This document shows, piece after piece, positions 1 to 10,290 of a DNA stretch of 64,000 nucleotides. A program made the position numbers and the translations under genes. The notes beneath the pieces are model-generated. The model had not been told where the DNA came from. It was given only the letters and a program-made list of their open reading frames with translations, and did not search any database. The stretch comes from Globisporangium splendens (lineage: Eukaryota > Oomycota > Peronosporomycetes > Pythiales > Pythiaceae), in contig VFIW01000101.1 of the NCBI GenBank assembly GCA_006386115.1, positions 1 through 64,000 on the forward strand, in the 5' to 3' direction. Each line of letters opens with the position of its first letter. The first letter of the stretch is position 1.

Positions 1-659
1 GAAAGGATCGCATCGCGAACTTCCAGTGTCTCGATCTGAGCGCGATGAGCACTCTTCCACTTCCAGAGTCGCTCAATCGTTTTCGCGTTCAGCCCCACCC
101 CCATTGATAGACTCTCAGGGAGATCATCGCTGGGTGGTTGAGTCGATTGTTGATCATGAGGATCGACAGACTCGTGGGAAGAAGCGGTTGAGTCCTCAAC
201 GCTTCTACAGAGTTCGGTGGCGTGGATATCCACCGAGCTCGGACACGTGGGAACCACGTCAGACGATGGAGTCTGATGTTCCCGATGTGGTCCGCAGCTA
301 CGAGAACCACTTGCAGCGTCGCCAGGGGCGACACTACGACGACCAGAGCTGGGATTCGCTCTGTCGTCAGCAGGAGTTCTTCTTTCGGCACGAGCGTTGC
401 CGCGACGAAGAAGACGCTCCATTTGGTTCTCGTTCTCAAGACGAACAAACGTTCGCCATGAGTCTCTCTGGGCTGCGATGGGTTGGTTCGGATCACGATT
501 GTTGATCCGACGCCAACGGAAGAAACGTTCCATGTAGAACTCCTTGTCTCCATCTCGGTTGAGAATGGAGGTAACGTCGAAGAGTTCTGGAACCGTTCTC
601 TGCCGCTTGGGCAACGGACGTTCTTCATCTTGGTTCACTTGGTCGATTGGTCGCTTCAT
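1..659 (-). CDS. Antisense ORF of the gypsy element, N-terminal 219 codons (partial)
   Basis: Starting from the ATG at 657-659 on the minus strand, I translated the frame codon by codon to the window edge and found no stop in 219 codons. The product begins MKRPIDQVNQ, then a basic KRQR patch at about residues 18-21, and reaches the start of a heptad-rich region (KTIERLWKWKS). The same frame is open over 354 codons in the second gypsy copy (29880-30944), and the copies differ by an in-frame 3-bp indel. It lies antisense to the pol chromodomain. Function unknown; two open copies make chance less likely. Confidence 0.5.
   Translation of the reverse strand, partial: MKRPIDQVNQDEERPLPKRQRTVPELFDVTSILNRDGDKEFYMERFFRWRRINNRDPNQPIAAQRDSWRTFVRLENENQMERLLRRGNARAERRTPADDRANPSSGRRSVAPGDAASGSRSCGPHREHQTPSSDVVPTCPSSVDIHATELCRSVEDSTASSHESVDPHDQQSTQPPSDDLPESLSMGVGLNAKTIERLWKWKSAHRAQIETLEVRDAIL
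2..505 (+). CDS. Ty3/gypsy pol polyprotein, C-terminal end with chromodomain (partial)
   Basis: Open reading frame entering from the left window edge. It matches the C-terminal end of the full gypsy pol at 30226-34989: the same Ser-rich linker, then a chromodomain (motifs RWVVESIVDHED and RVRWRGYPPSSDTWEP, about nt 130-265). Chromodomains of gypsy integrases bind chromatin and steer insertion. This copy runs about 70 residues past the point where the other copy stops: its CAG at nt 314-316 is a TAG in the other element. All upstream pol domains lie outside the window. The sense is the same as the LTR at 736-1385, so this is the 3' end of an element lying on the plus strand. Confidence 0.85.
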   Translation, partial: KGSHRELPVSRSERDEHSSTSRVAQSFSRSAPPPLIDSQGDHRWVVESIVDHEDRQTRGKKRLSPQRFYRVRWRGYPPSSDTWEPRQTMESDVPDVVRSYENHLQRRQGRHYDDQSWDSLCRQQEFFFRHERCRDEEDAPFGSRSQDEQTFAMSLSGLRWVGSDHDC

Positions 660-735
660 GGCCGATTGGAAAGTGATCTGCTCCGAAAAGCCTGCAAAAG
701 TACGCAAGGTATTTGTGACTTTAAGGAGGGGATGA

Positions 736-1385
736 TGTAATGGGCTATACCTAGCCATTACATGAAGGTGGATCTGTTCTCAGATCTAGTGTGCCACACA
801 CCACCTTCAGTGTGCATTGTGGAGAGACAAATAACAAAGGGATTACAGTACGACAGTACCCACATGCACATGTGACGTCATCCCATGACGTCACGAGCGC
901 TCTCTGTGCTGATCAGTGCAGAATGTTGTTAACATGTACTAATCAGTACAGAGTGATGACATCCATGTACTAATCAAGTACTGAGTGATGGTTCCTACTT
1001 GGGAAACTGCACAGGTGATGAGGCCAACGTGTCTCTGCCACCTAAAGTGAGTGGCTGTAGCCATTCACTTTGCAGGGAATTTTCCACGGGACTTCAAGTT
1101 CAAGCTTCTCGAAGATCTCGTGGGTTCAACCTCAGTTTACCCAAGGTTTTATATATCAGATTCATAGGTTTTATTGTGTATGTTTAGGTTTTAGTTATAA
1201 AACCTCTAGGAACCCTTGGGGTTCATTTACATGTAGCGACAGGAACCATAAGCATTTTAATTCAGTTGCAATTTTACCACCAAGCCCTCAAGTCGTTCTT
1301 CTCTCCCTCCAAGTCGGGATTGCTTCCTCTGGCACAAGCGTGTGTGCCGTGTTTGAGGAGCTGTTGCGAACAGCGCCCTCTTACA
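736..1385 (+). repeat. 3' LTR of the left gypsy element
   Basis: About 650 bp bounded by the inverted terminal repeat TGTAATGGG...TTACA. It follows a polypurine tract (AAGGAGGGGATGA, 723-735). It is homologous to the two LTRs at 29172-29803 and 36161-36811. U3 carries two TGACGTCA palindromes (873-880 and 886-893) and repeated GTACTAATCA motifs. The 5' half of the element is outside the window, so the target-site duplication cannot be checked; the five bases after the LTR are GGACC. Confidence 0.88.
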
Positions 1386-1569
1386 GGACCACATCGAGAG
1401 AGTGGCCCAAACGCAGGCACAGTTCGCTCAAATTGCAGCGGCTCAGAAAATGCGATGAAAATGTATGCGGACTCAAAGAAGAAGATGCGACGCCATGACG
1501 CGACTTTGGGGTTGCACACGCAGAATGTCATGGGCATGTCAAGTCCTCTAAACACCTAAATGCTCCGGT

Positions 1570-2250
1570 TTTAACCACTTCAGACAAAGGGATGAATTTG
1601 GCGCGCGAGATGTGGTTTTCTTGTAGGAGACCCACGTGGAAGAACACGAAATTACCAAGACGGCGGCAATGCACAGCATCCTGGGGCTTTAACCATGCGC
1701 AACCAGGCGGCACCTTTTCATTGGAGTGCATCTTACCGAAGGAAGGGTGGTGTAGCTATTCTCAGAAACCCTCATTCGGCAGTTCGTGATATGACCACCT
1801 TCATGGCTGAACACTGGGCTGCCCGCTGGATGGCTGTTACTGTCGTTACTTGCGGTGAGAAAGTGCTGCAGGCGGACGTATATGCGCCGCAGGAGCAGAA
1901 GGCACGTGAAAACCTCTTCAGCTCCCTTGCTCGCCAGTGGGTGCAACATGCTGGGACAATCTTTGCGGTGGGGACATCAATTGCTCTTTGCACCCGCGTG
2001 GGACAGATCCTTAGCACGCACTGCGCATCTGCATTACTCACCCAGACTCAAATCGCTGTTAACCCAATGGCGCTTTTGTGACGTGGCACAGAGACATTTA
2101 CGAGACCATAGGCTCCGGGGATTATGCCTCATTCTCTAGAAGGAATCACAACTACCAATACACTATTCCTGGAGACCAGATTGCCACCAGCAGGTTGGAT
2201 CGTTGGTACGTCGCGATGGACAGTGATGACTGGGTTCGGTGTGTGACGCA
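1570..2250 (+). pseudogene. LINE endonuclease domain, broken
   Basis: Apurinic-endonuclease-like domain that nicks target DNA in LINEs. Recognisable pieces in order: DVVFL-stop-ETH (the CAG of the catalytic QETH motif has become TAG near 1624), WGFNHAQPGG near 1681, GGVAIL near 1754, VYAPQEQKARENLFSSL near 1878, and SRLDRWYV near 2190 at the end of the domain. The pieces lie in different frames. Domain identity rests on motif order. Confidence 0.6.
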
Positions 2251-3970
2251 GGAAATACCCGACCCCCTCAGACCGCAACGGGGTCTCCTTACGAAGAGCT
2301 GCCCCAGGAAACTAGTGTGGCTCACACGACCGAGGAGGGTGCACCCAATTCCGGGCCACGCTGCAGACGCAGCAACCAGGATGGAAGAACAGCTCTTTGA
2401 CGAAGTTGACGCTGAACTGACCGCGCTCCTGCAGAACAACACTGAACATGCGCAACAAGCGACAGCAACGGCCATATGGCGGGACAGCCTCAATGAACGA
2501 TATAAACGATCGTACCTTGCAGTGAAAAAAGATTGCGAACACAAAATGCGTAACAGCCACCAAAAGAGACTGGGCCGGTTGAATGAGGAATGGCGCGCAT
2601 TATTAAGTTGTTCTCTGCAGGCAGGGACGTCTCAAAGAGCAGATGGCCGCCCGACTCCCTCACCTGTGCAGTCGCACAGGGACGTACGGAACAAAATTGC
2701 AGAGTGTAAACGCTCTTGGGCAGACGCAAAAGCACAACGACTGAGGAGCTCGCATGCCCACGTACCGCACCAGTCGACCAAGAAATTTTTCCGGCGAATT
2801 GCTACAAAGTTCAGTGACAACACCATACACTCGTTAGGGCCAGGCAACGTTGGTGCCAGTGGCAGTCCCAAAAGCTTGGCGAACGCCATGGCCGATGGAT
2901 GGAGAGCGGTCATGCAACAGAACCAGGTTGGGGTCGAACAGATCAGACAATACCTATCCAAGGTCTCCCCACCGACGGGCACGTTGTCGCTCGATTCTCT
3001 GAGCTCTCCCGTCTCAGAGGACGAGATCAGAGCGGCGATCAAGCGATGTAGGCGTGGGAAGGCGCATGGGACATTTGAACTCAGCAACGACTGGTATCGT
3101 AATAATGTCGAGCGGCTCACCCCGATTTTCGTGCGGATAATGAATCTGTGGTTTGCATTCGGCGAGATTCCTAAGTCATTTAAAGATGCCAACATCCATT
3201 GCCTCAAGAAGTTAAAGACGGCGGCAAGACCACTTGATCATCGTCCCATTGCACTTCTAAAAACGGACTACAAAATCTTCACACGGACCTTCGCTACGAG
3301 ATTGCACCCTCTACTACCGAATCTGCTGCACGCACTCCAAGCAGGTTTTGTTCCTGGGCGTTCCATTCATACGCCCAATGACACCTTTCTCGCCATCTGT
3401 CAGCGTGCAGACCGGGTTCCGAGACTGGCCAACTCGATTGGTTTGCTCCTCGACTTTGCAAAATCATACGACTCGCTGAATCGTGTATTTCTGGTATGTG
3501 TGCTGCAACTCTATGGCTTTCCCAAGCGATTCTTTGACGTGGTTGCCAACCTCCACGATGGTTCGACATGTCGTTTCTTGGTGAATGGTTTTCTCTCAAA
3601 CAAAATCCGAGTGACTTGCGGGATTCGACAGGGATGCTCCCTAGCCCCGCTCCTGTTCATCATTGCTCTTGACGTGCTGTACAGGGTTGTAGAGACCATG
3701 CCAGACGTATCGGGCATTCCTTTGGTGTGCGGCGCTGCTTCCACTGAAATTCGCATCAGCAGGTACGCAGACGACACGGCGCTCTATCTCGCTGACGCAT
3801 CCGATATTCCTATGCTTTTGACTGCACTGCGCGAATTTGGCTCGGTGTCAGGTCTTCAAGTCAATCTCCGAAAATCAACAGGAATTTGGATGAGCACTCA
3901 GAGTCACAGTGGGAAGAACAGAGAGTTCGATATTCTGATCCTGGCACAAGGCGATAGTTGTGATACTTAG
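2078..3970 (+). CDS. LINE reverse transcriptase segment (630 codons)
   Basis: Longest surviving LINE frame. It contains the full series of RT palm and finger motifs: RPIALLKTDYKIF (about residue 390), GFVPGRSIHTPND (about 425), LLLDFAKSYDSLNR (motif A, about 455), GIRQGCSLAPLLF (motif B, about 513) and RYADDTALYL (motif C, catalytic YADD, about 561). The upstream end of the frame overlaps the end of the endonuclease. The first codon is a GTG and not a real start, because translation would have begun further upstream. The frame closes at 3970, before the thumb and connection are complete. It would copy LINE RNA at a nicked target, but is now inactive. Confidence 0.85.
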   Translation: MTWHRDIYETIGSGDYASFSRRNHNYQYTIPGDQIATSRLDRWYVAMDSDDWVRCVTQEIPDPLRPQRGLLTKSCPRKLVWLTRPRRVHPIPGHAADAATRMEEQLFDEVDAELTALLQNNTEHAQQATATAIWRDSLNERYKRSYLAVKKDCEHKMRNSHQKRLGRLNEEWRALLSCSLQAGTSQRADGRPTPSPVQSHRDVRNKIAECKRSWADAKAQRLRSSHAHVPHQSTKKFFRRIATKFSDNTIHSLGPGNVGASGSPKSLANAMADGWRAVMQQNQVGVEQIRQYLSKVSPPTGTLSLDSLSSPVSEDEIRAAIKRCRRGKAHGTFELSNDWYRNNVERLTPIFVRIMNLWFAFGEIPKSFKDANIHCLKKLKTAARPLDHRPIALLKTDYKIFTRTFATRLHPLLPNLLHALQAGFVPGRSIHTPNDTFLAICQRADRVPRLANSIGLLLDFAKSYDSLNRVFLVCVLQLYGFPKRFFDVVANLHDGSTCRFLVNGFLSNKIRVTCGIRQGCSLAPLLFIIALDVLYRVVETMPDVSGIPLVCGAASTEIRISRYADDTALYLADASDIPMLLTALREFGSVSGLQVNLRKSTGIWMSTQSHSGKNREFDILILAQGDSCDT

Positions 3971-4689
3971 GAGTACAGGTGGGCTCTTCTGATACCAGTA
4001 CCGCCAACCGGAACGGATGCGTATCCGCGTTGAGATCACGGTTGGCACTGGCTTCCGCAAGCCCAAGCGAGGATCGCGGAAGGCACCAATCAATTACGAG
4101 ACCTGGTAAGATGGACTTGGCGAGAGAGAGGAGTGGTCCTATTTCACTATGTGCACGGCTGGGAATCCGCTACGGGGCCGTCTCTCCAGTCATTTCAGCG
4201 ATTGTGTTTTGCACCGCTTTATAATTTCCCGCAGTTGCTCTATCGCCCATCCAACCCTACGTCACTTCGGCCGTACAATACAGGAGCACAGCAACATCAT
4301 GAATGGTACCTGGTGGAGGAACATACTAGACGCCACTAAGACGCGGCCATTCTCACGGCAGAACACCAGGTCACAACGAATTCTGACTGGGATGCTAAAG
4401 CGACGGCGGATATCCAATGGGCTGAGCGAATCAAGTTCCACGCGCACTCAGCGTCTTCGCGTTTAGTTCAGATCTGGGGAGGAGACCAGAGATGGAGGGT
4501 TTCCAGACGACGATATAAGATGCACCTAGCCAAACGACGGATTGAAACAAGCAAGGCACCCAGAGACAAAACTGCTGCGTTAACCTACAATGGCATGGCT
4601 CCAGATACATCGATGAAGGGAGGGCTCCTACCCATACTTGAAAACGGATCCAACGGATCGTAGTGCTCAACACTTACGAACGGTAGCTT

Positions 4690-5680
4690 CATTACACACT
4701 CAAAGCTGGAAACCTCTTGCTATGGAACCGAAGGGATTGCAATGTGGCATGCCTGTCACCAGCGTGCCCAGCCTCACGAGTTGCCAACTCCGAGCATGTC
4801 TTCTGGGAGTGTCCCGAAGCGACAGCACTTTGGCAACCGACATTAAACCTCTGGCAGGGCCTTGGGTTAGACCTGGGTGGACACCCTGTCACAGCAACTT
4901 TAAGCCTCCAGCTGCCAGATGCACTGAAGATGGCATGGGCACGATTACGAGACGTCGCCAAGGACACACGCCTGATTGATGAGCATCATGACCTCCTATT
5001 TCCGATGGCAGACGTACTCTGGCAGTACTTTTGTGGCGCCACCATCGCCAATATCTGGCGCTACCGCAACATCTTGATAAAATATGAGGAAGTATCCCGT
5101 GCCAATACCTCGCAATTTGCCATACTCGGATTCGCAAGTGCATGAACAATACACGCTTACTGCTGCCAGATACAGATATACGCCACGGCTACTCTGTGTT
5201 GAAGGTGCTACGACTCCTAATACAAGTCCTGACTGTCAAGGATGCCACGCCGCGGATCGACAGGATGCCCTCCAGCCAAGGCGACTATCTCATATTCTTT
5301 GATGGGGGCTAACGCGGGAACCCTGGACCAGGCGGATCCGGATCAGTGCTTTTAAAGGTCCATACCCATCAGAGACAAGCCCATATCGTTTGGGCGGCGA
5401 GCATCGCCTATGGGGACACGAGCACTACCAACAACTTCTCAGAATACATGGGACTGAATCATGGATTACGATAGACACAACGACACTTGTGCGAACCCAA
5501 CTCGAGGCATTACACCTTAGTTATATTCGTACTCCATATGATATCCCTCGGTTGACTGCGGGTCGAGTTTTCGCAGAATGCGCTGCCAGATGTGGTCAAA
5601 TTGGCGCATCCCTGAGTTTCACTCCGCCCACAAGACTGCCACACAGGTCCCGAAGTGTACAACAGATTGCAGTTTGCTAA
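4690..5680 (+). pseudogene. LINE zinc-knuckle and RNase H remnants
   Basis: At 4717-5145 one frame gives a zf-RVT type knuckle (CLSPACPASRVANSEHVFWEC; C, C, H, C ligands) followed by a helical region. At about 5300-5460 another frame reads FFDGG-stop-RGNPGPGGSGSV and then NNFSEYMGL, the first Asp and the Glu of an RNase H active site, interrupted by an in-frame stop. In RNase-H-bearing LINEs this domain removes the RNA template. Broken by stops and frameshifts. Confidence 0.65.
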
Positions 5681-5690
5681 ATGGTAATTA

Positions 5691-6073
5691 GCTTCACAAA
5701 GCGCCTCAATTCCGGCTATGAACGTCAAATTCGTGTCGTTATATTCCCTCATATTACTTCTGCGTATGCATTCAGTCATCCCCCATTAAAAGGGTGGAAT
5801 TTAATCGCGCAATGTGAATACAACAACGAGATTCCAGAATTGATAGTTCCTTGCTCCAACTCGTAACCCTTACTTTTACCATTTTCACCATCAGGAGCCA
5901 CCCAGATTACAAGCTATGAGTTCTTACCTGCATACACTCTCTGCCGTGGAATTCAAATTCAAGGCACAAATTATTTAGTTCTCATTCAACATATTTCTGT
6001 CATACTGGAATTGTGCACTAGTGATTAATTGGACACATACTGTCGGCGGGAGGATAGCGACGCTCCTCACACA
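5691..6073. other. No gene recognised
   Basis: AT-richer spacer between the LINE remnant and receptor kinase A. It should include the 3' untranslated end of A. I see no protein-like frame or repeat. Confidence 0.5.
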
Positions 6074-8221
6074 TCATCTTTTAACTTCGAACCGCCACCT
6101 CTGTTCATGCAAGTCTTTCATGGCACACTGCAGTCGATAGAGAATCTCAGCTGCAAGCGGGCGTTCGTTTGGGTCTTTCGCGACGCACTGCTTCCCGAGC
6201 TCGATCATCGCATGCGAAGCATTCTGTGAGAACTGCACGCTCAATCGGCCCATCGCAACCATTTGAAGCACAGCCGTGTCGGGGATACGGCGACCCGAGT
6301 TCGTTTCCTTCACCTGCGAGTACGGCAGCGCATGCGAGTCGAGCTCCGAGAACACGACGCCAAACGAAAACACGTCTGCTCTCTGGTCGTAGCGCTCACC
6401 CATCATCACCTCTGGCGCGATCCAGAGTGACGTCCCCACGCCAGCAGTCATCGTGCGGTTGCTCCGCTCTCTCGAGACGCCAAAGTCCGTCAACTTGGCG
6501 TTCAAGCTAGAATCGAGCAAGATATTCCTGGACTTGAGGTCGCGGTGCAACACCATCGGTTCGAGAGAGTGCAGGTACGTCAACGCATGAGCGATGTGCA
6601 GCGCAATCTTGAGTTTATCGCTATCAAAGCCATGCTCACGATGCTGCACCTCCTCGAACATCGTCAGCAGTGCTCTCAGATCTCCACCTTCCATGTATTC
6701 CAACACAAGGCATAGATCCGATGGTGAATCCCACGCGACACCGATGAATTGGATGATTCGTGGATGCTCAAGCGACACGAGGAGCTTGACTTCCGCGAGC
6801 AACGAGTTGATCTGGCTCATGTTCTTGCGTGTCTCGGGAAGCAGTTGCTTGATCGCGACGGCGGCACCGTTGTATCGTCCGAGATACACTTCTCCGTACC
6901 CTCCGCGAGAGAGCAACGCCTTGAAGACCAACTTTTCTCGCGGAATCCGCGCAGCAAAGATCGCGTCGTCGTCCCAAAGGCTGCGTCTCCCTCCGTAACT
7001 TCCTCCGAATTTCATTGAAGGGCGCACCTGAATCCACTCCATTCTGCTGTCACCAGTTCCCTCTGTCCTGTCCATTCCAATCCGGTAATCCTCGTCTTTG
7101 TTGTTCTCAGCTTGGTCATCATTGTTGTCGCTCTTGGTACGGCATTTCCGGAGGATAAAGATCAGAAGAAGAAGGAGAACCAGGAACGCTCCGCCGACAA
7201 TCCCAACGATGACACCTAAAGAGAGCGCCTTTGTTTCTGTCGGCTTTGTTTCTGTTGCCGGAGTGGCCTTCGGACCAGGTGCACTTGAAGCTGGGCTTCT
7301 ATATGATGAGGAAGAGCCAGAGGACGAATCCTCGGCCCCACGGTCTTCAGGTGTAGCCACAGAATCCTTCTTAGGGAATGCAGTCAGCCACGTATCGAGC
7401 CAAGCACTTGTCGCGGGCTCCTTCATTTGCGACGCCTTGTCCAGCGTGGTGTCCGATATCTTGTAGCACGGGATCACGACGGCGCCATAGTGGCTCGCCT
7501 TCGGGCAGTTGCCGTACTTCACCACGTCTTCGGCTGTGTGGATTGCGTACACCAAGTAAGGCACGCCACCGTCTGTCCACGAGTGATATCGGATTGTGAT
7601 ATCCGGTATAGAGTCCGGGTCCGAACCTGTTGACCACATCGAAGAGTGGGCAGCCTCGAAATCACTCCCACCGACCAAATCCTCAGACATACACTTGGCA
7701 ACTGACAGCATCTGGACGCCAGTACACGTATCCGACTTGTAAGACTGCGATTCCAGTGCACCAGTGTTAGGACAGAATTTGGCACCACACTTGGCGGATT
7801 CGTATTCCTCTTTCGAGACAAAGATGTCAGCCATCGACCGACCGGCGAGCGTCCACATCTTCACAATCTTTTCCGCTGGATCCAGCACGTACCCAGTATC
7901 CCAAAGCAGCGCGCGCTGCACCAACCCTGGCAACTCGTCAAACTTCATGGCATTCGACTTATTGAGACGAGCCTGGACCGTGTCTGGGACATCGGTGATG
8001 GTCACCTTCGCCACGGTGTCGCCAGCCTGGTATCGGGCGTAAAGCTGCCGAGCGAGATCTGATGTGTTGCCGTCAAACTTAAAATCACTCCCGATCAACG
8101 GCTTGTTGGTCGCAAGTTGACGGTTCGCGGGACTGAAATCCGTCGCATCTGCACCAGGAGTAGCGTTGGTGGCAATCAGGATGGCACACGTGGTCACGAA
8201 CGAAGCGAGAATTGCACGCAT
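6074..8221 (-). CDS. Receptor-like TKL kinase A with unknown six-Cys ectodomain
   Basis: 715 residues, single exon. Signal peptide 1-26, ectodomain to about 285, Ser/Thr/Pro-rich stalk 286-330, transmembrane helix 334-357, kinase about 433-700. Kinase motifs look complete: SRGGYGEVY 438-446, VAIK with K458, HRDLKSRN 559-566, DFG 579-581, APE 602-604. HRDLKSRN fits a Ser/Thr-type TKL enzyme. The ectodomain has C145, C150, C166, C177, C239, C252 and the motif QRALLWDTGYV at 102-112; both recur in C, E and F. I know no name for the domain. The juxtamembrane motif LWDDDAIFAARIPREK matches that of the elicitin-type kinases at 45-64 kb, so this kinase belongs to the same set. Predicted plasma-membrane receptor; ligand unknown. 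Confidence 0.88.
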   Translation of the reverse strand: MRAILASFVTTCAILIATNATPGADATDFSPANRQLATNKPLIGSDFKFDGNTSDLARQLYARYQAGDTVAKVTITDVPDTVQARLNKSNAMKFDELPGLVQRALLWDTGYVLDPAEKIVKMWTLAGRSMADIFVSKEEYESAKCGAKFCPNTGALESQSYKSDTCTGVQMLSVAKCMSEDLVGGSDFEAAHSSMWSTGSDPDSIPDITIRYHSWTDGGVPYLVYAIHTAEDVVKYGNCPKASHYGAVVIPCYKISDTTLDKASQMKEPATSAWLDTWLTAFPKKDSVATPEDRGAEDSSSGSSSSYRSPASSAPGPKATPATETKPTETKALSLGVIVGIVGGAFLVLLLLLIFILRKCRTKSDNNDDQAENNKDEDYRIGMDRTEGTGDSRMEWIQVRPSMKFGGSYGGRRSLWDDDAIFAARIPREKLVFKALLSRGGYGEVYLGRYNGAAVAIKQLLPETRKNMSQINSLLAEVKLLVSLEHPRIIQFIGVAWDSPSDLCLVLEYMEGGDLRALLTMFEEVQHREHGFDSDKLKIALHIAHALTYLHSLEPMVLHRDLKSRNILLDSSLNAKLTDFGVSRERSNRTMTAGVGTSLWIAPEVMMGERYDQRADVFSFGVVFSELDSHALPYSQVKETNSGRRIPDTAVLQMVAMGRLSVQFSQNASHAMIELGKQCVAKDPNERPLAAEILYRLQCAMKDLHEQRWRFEVKR

Positions 8222-8282
8222 GGCGGGAAACGATATCTCGATGTGTTTGTTTCTGTGCAGAAGAAGGAAGGAACGCAGATGA

Positions 8283-8292
8283 GGAAGAATGA
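8283..8292 (-). promoter_or_regulatory. Candidate oomycete initiator (Inr) for kinase A
   Basis: On the minus strand TCATTCTTCC lies 62-71 bp before the ATG of A. It fits the first nine positions of the oomycete core element TCATTYYNC. Position and match are suggestive; such a short motif can occur by chance. Confidence 0.35.
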
Positions 8293-9189
8293 TGAAAGCC
8301 CATGGCTGATGTGACTTCTAAACTCAAGACGAGGGGAAACGTGAAATAGGAGTAACGAGCAGAATGCAAGAGAGAGAGAGAGAGGCAAGTTAAAATTAAG
8401 CCAACGCAACGAGAGGGTACAAGTTTTTCCACGGGACACGGCAGCAGCGCGGTGCTGGAAGGACGTCGCCCGTTTGCAAGGACTGGCCACAAGCCAACAG
8501 TGAAACCTCTGGACTGTTGGGTTAATGGGTTCAGATTGTACCCACTGGGCAAACTGCAGTTGGATCTTCAGTTGCCAACTGGTTAGTTGTGTTAATACCC
8601 TCTTCAAGGTGATCATATAACATGTACCATCTTGCAAAGGAATTAGTTGTATTATTTGATAACTACATTAACTACCTCATGTTCTCATTCTTTATTTTAG
8701 AATAGTACCTCTGCCAATCAATTATCATTATAATATGATACATATCAGTCCCATGGCTGTGCTGGATGCAGAGGTCCAATTTACACACAAGTGATGATCG
8801 ATTCGAGTGCGAGCCGAGTTTTTTTGCTGCTTCAATGCAGAATACACTGTCTCAGCGACAAGAATCCGAGAAAGCAAGTGGGTGCTGAATCGATCCCGCT
8901 TTGAACTTCTGACGTTACAACTACATTTGTATCCCATACACACCTGTAACAGTGCAGCATGAGCACAAGCATAAAGTTGGGATTTGCCGATTGCCATGCG
9001 AACAAGCCTTTCAGGTCATTTCTGCAAGTGTTCTCAAATTGTGATGGGGACGAAAGCATGTGTAAAGGTAGCGTAAAAAGTGAGAGGTCAAAGTAAAACG
9101 ATGTTTATCACACATAAAACAATGTAAACTACTGTGAATACTTGATTTGGTACATGACTTCACAGATGGACTGAAAGAGTAGGTAATTC
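8293..9189. other. No gene recognised; upstream region of kinase A
   Basis: Holds a short GA-dinucleotide run near 8370-8385 and otherwise AT-rich unique sequence. Open frames are short and look like noise. Confidence 0.5.
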
Positions 9190-10290
9190 TATTGAACTTA
9201 TGATCTATTTACAGTTGAAGAATTCTGGAGTCGCACTGACACTGCCGAGAGTGAGGTGTTTCTAAGTTTTGATGGTGCAGCACCGATTTCATTCTCGAGT
9301 AGAGCTGCGACTTGGGACATAAGAGCTTGATCATTTCCCCGCGATTCGTCGGTGAGTCTCTTCACATTCTTGGAGTTCGTTGCCATGTTGGCGAGAAGAT
9401 CGGCCATTTTGTTTTGTTCTCGTTTTGTGTGATTCCAGGAGGTCCACGCAAAGTTGGCGATGGTTTGATTTACTCGAACTGCTGGTAGCTGCAACTTGGT
9501 CTGTCGTATTGAGGCGAGCCCGTTCTGGGATGCGATAATCATTTGGCTATCTCCGAAGACTTCCAACTTGATTTCATAGTGCTGTAGGTAGTGTATGCCA
9601 GACCGTCTTTCAGCGCGCTGTATTCGCGTCAATTGTTCGTGACTTCTGGTCCCATGTACGCACAGCCTCATGCTTTGAGTTCCCATCGATTGCTGCGTTC
9701 ATTCAGGAGGATGAATGTCCAACTGCTGCCTCCTGGACCTGGGTTGCTGCGTGCACCTCCATCGAAATACAAACGCGCCGTCCCTCATGCTTCCGGTTGG
9801 CGCGACAAGTCTTGTCTCTCCAGTACCCTGAGTAGTTGGCTCAGGCAGATAGCATTGATCTTTTCTCCTTTGAGCGTTCTCACCCGATGAGCCACAGCCC
9901 GCACTTGCATCACACACGCTGTCCACACATGCTGGGTACTTTCTTCGATAGTGAGGTTTTGCCGTTCATGCACTATTTCCACTCTCGTTCTCCATCGCAA
10001 TGCTGGGATGCTTGATGTGACGGTAAACCACAGTTTCTGTAGTGCTGCCGAGTGTTCCGGAGTAGTGATCCCGAAGTGCTTTTCCAATTCCCGGAGCAAA
10101 GATCGTTGACCTGGCGGTGCTGTGCGGCTCGCAATATGAGGCGTGACGAGGTTGAGTGCTTGCTCCGTCAATGTTCGGCCCACCCATCGCCCGAGGAAGG
10201 CCGTCCACGCGGCTTGTGCTCGCTTGCAACTCCAGATTATGTCGATCACACCTCGCTGGACAACTTCAAGTCGAATTAGTTGTACTGCTT
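9190..10290 (-). pseudogene. LINE 3' remnant with RNase H
   Basis: Minus-strand remnant. 9785-10249 gives a helical segment of the kind found between RT and RNase H in LINEs. Near 9730-9790 a frame reads YFDGGARSNPGPGGSSW, the first RNase H catalytic Asp; 9198-9686 continues with VFGDSQMI (third catalytic Asp) and NHTKREQNKMADLLANMA. The parts are in different frames, so it is dead. It resembles the LINE at 1386-5690 in motifs, but I did not find obvious nucleotide identity. Confidence 0.6.

Larger units (their letters stand above)
1386..5690 (+). mobile_element. Degenerate LINE (APE endonuclease, RT, zinc knuckle, RNase H)
   Basis: About 4.3 kb of non-LTR retrotransposon sequence in domain order endonuclease, reverse transcriptase, zf-RVT cysteine/histidine knuckle, RNase H. 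Reading frames are broken: the endonuclease Q-E-T-H motif reads stop-E-T-H near 1624, the frame closes at 3970, and the region behind the RT is spread over several frames. The stretch 1386-1560 gives a protein-like but broken frame (ERVAQTQAQFAQIAAAQKM) that may belong to an upstream ORF. No poly(A) tail or target-site duplication was found. Inactive remnant. Confidence 0.82.
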
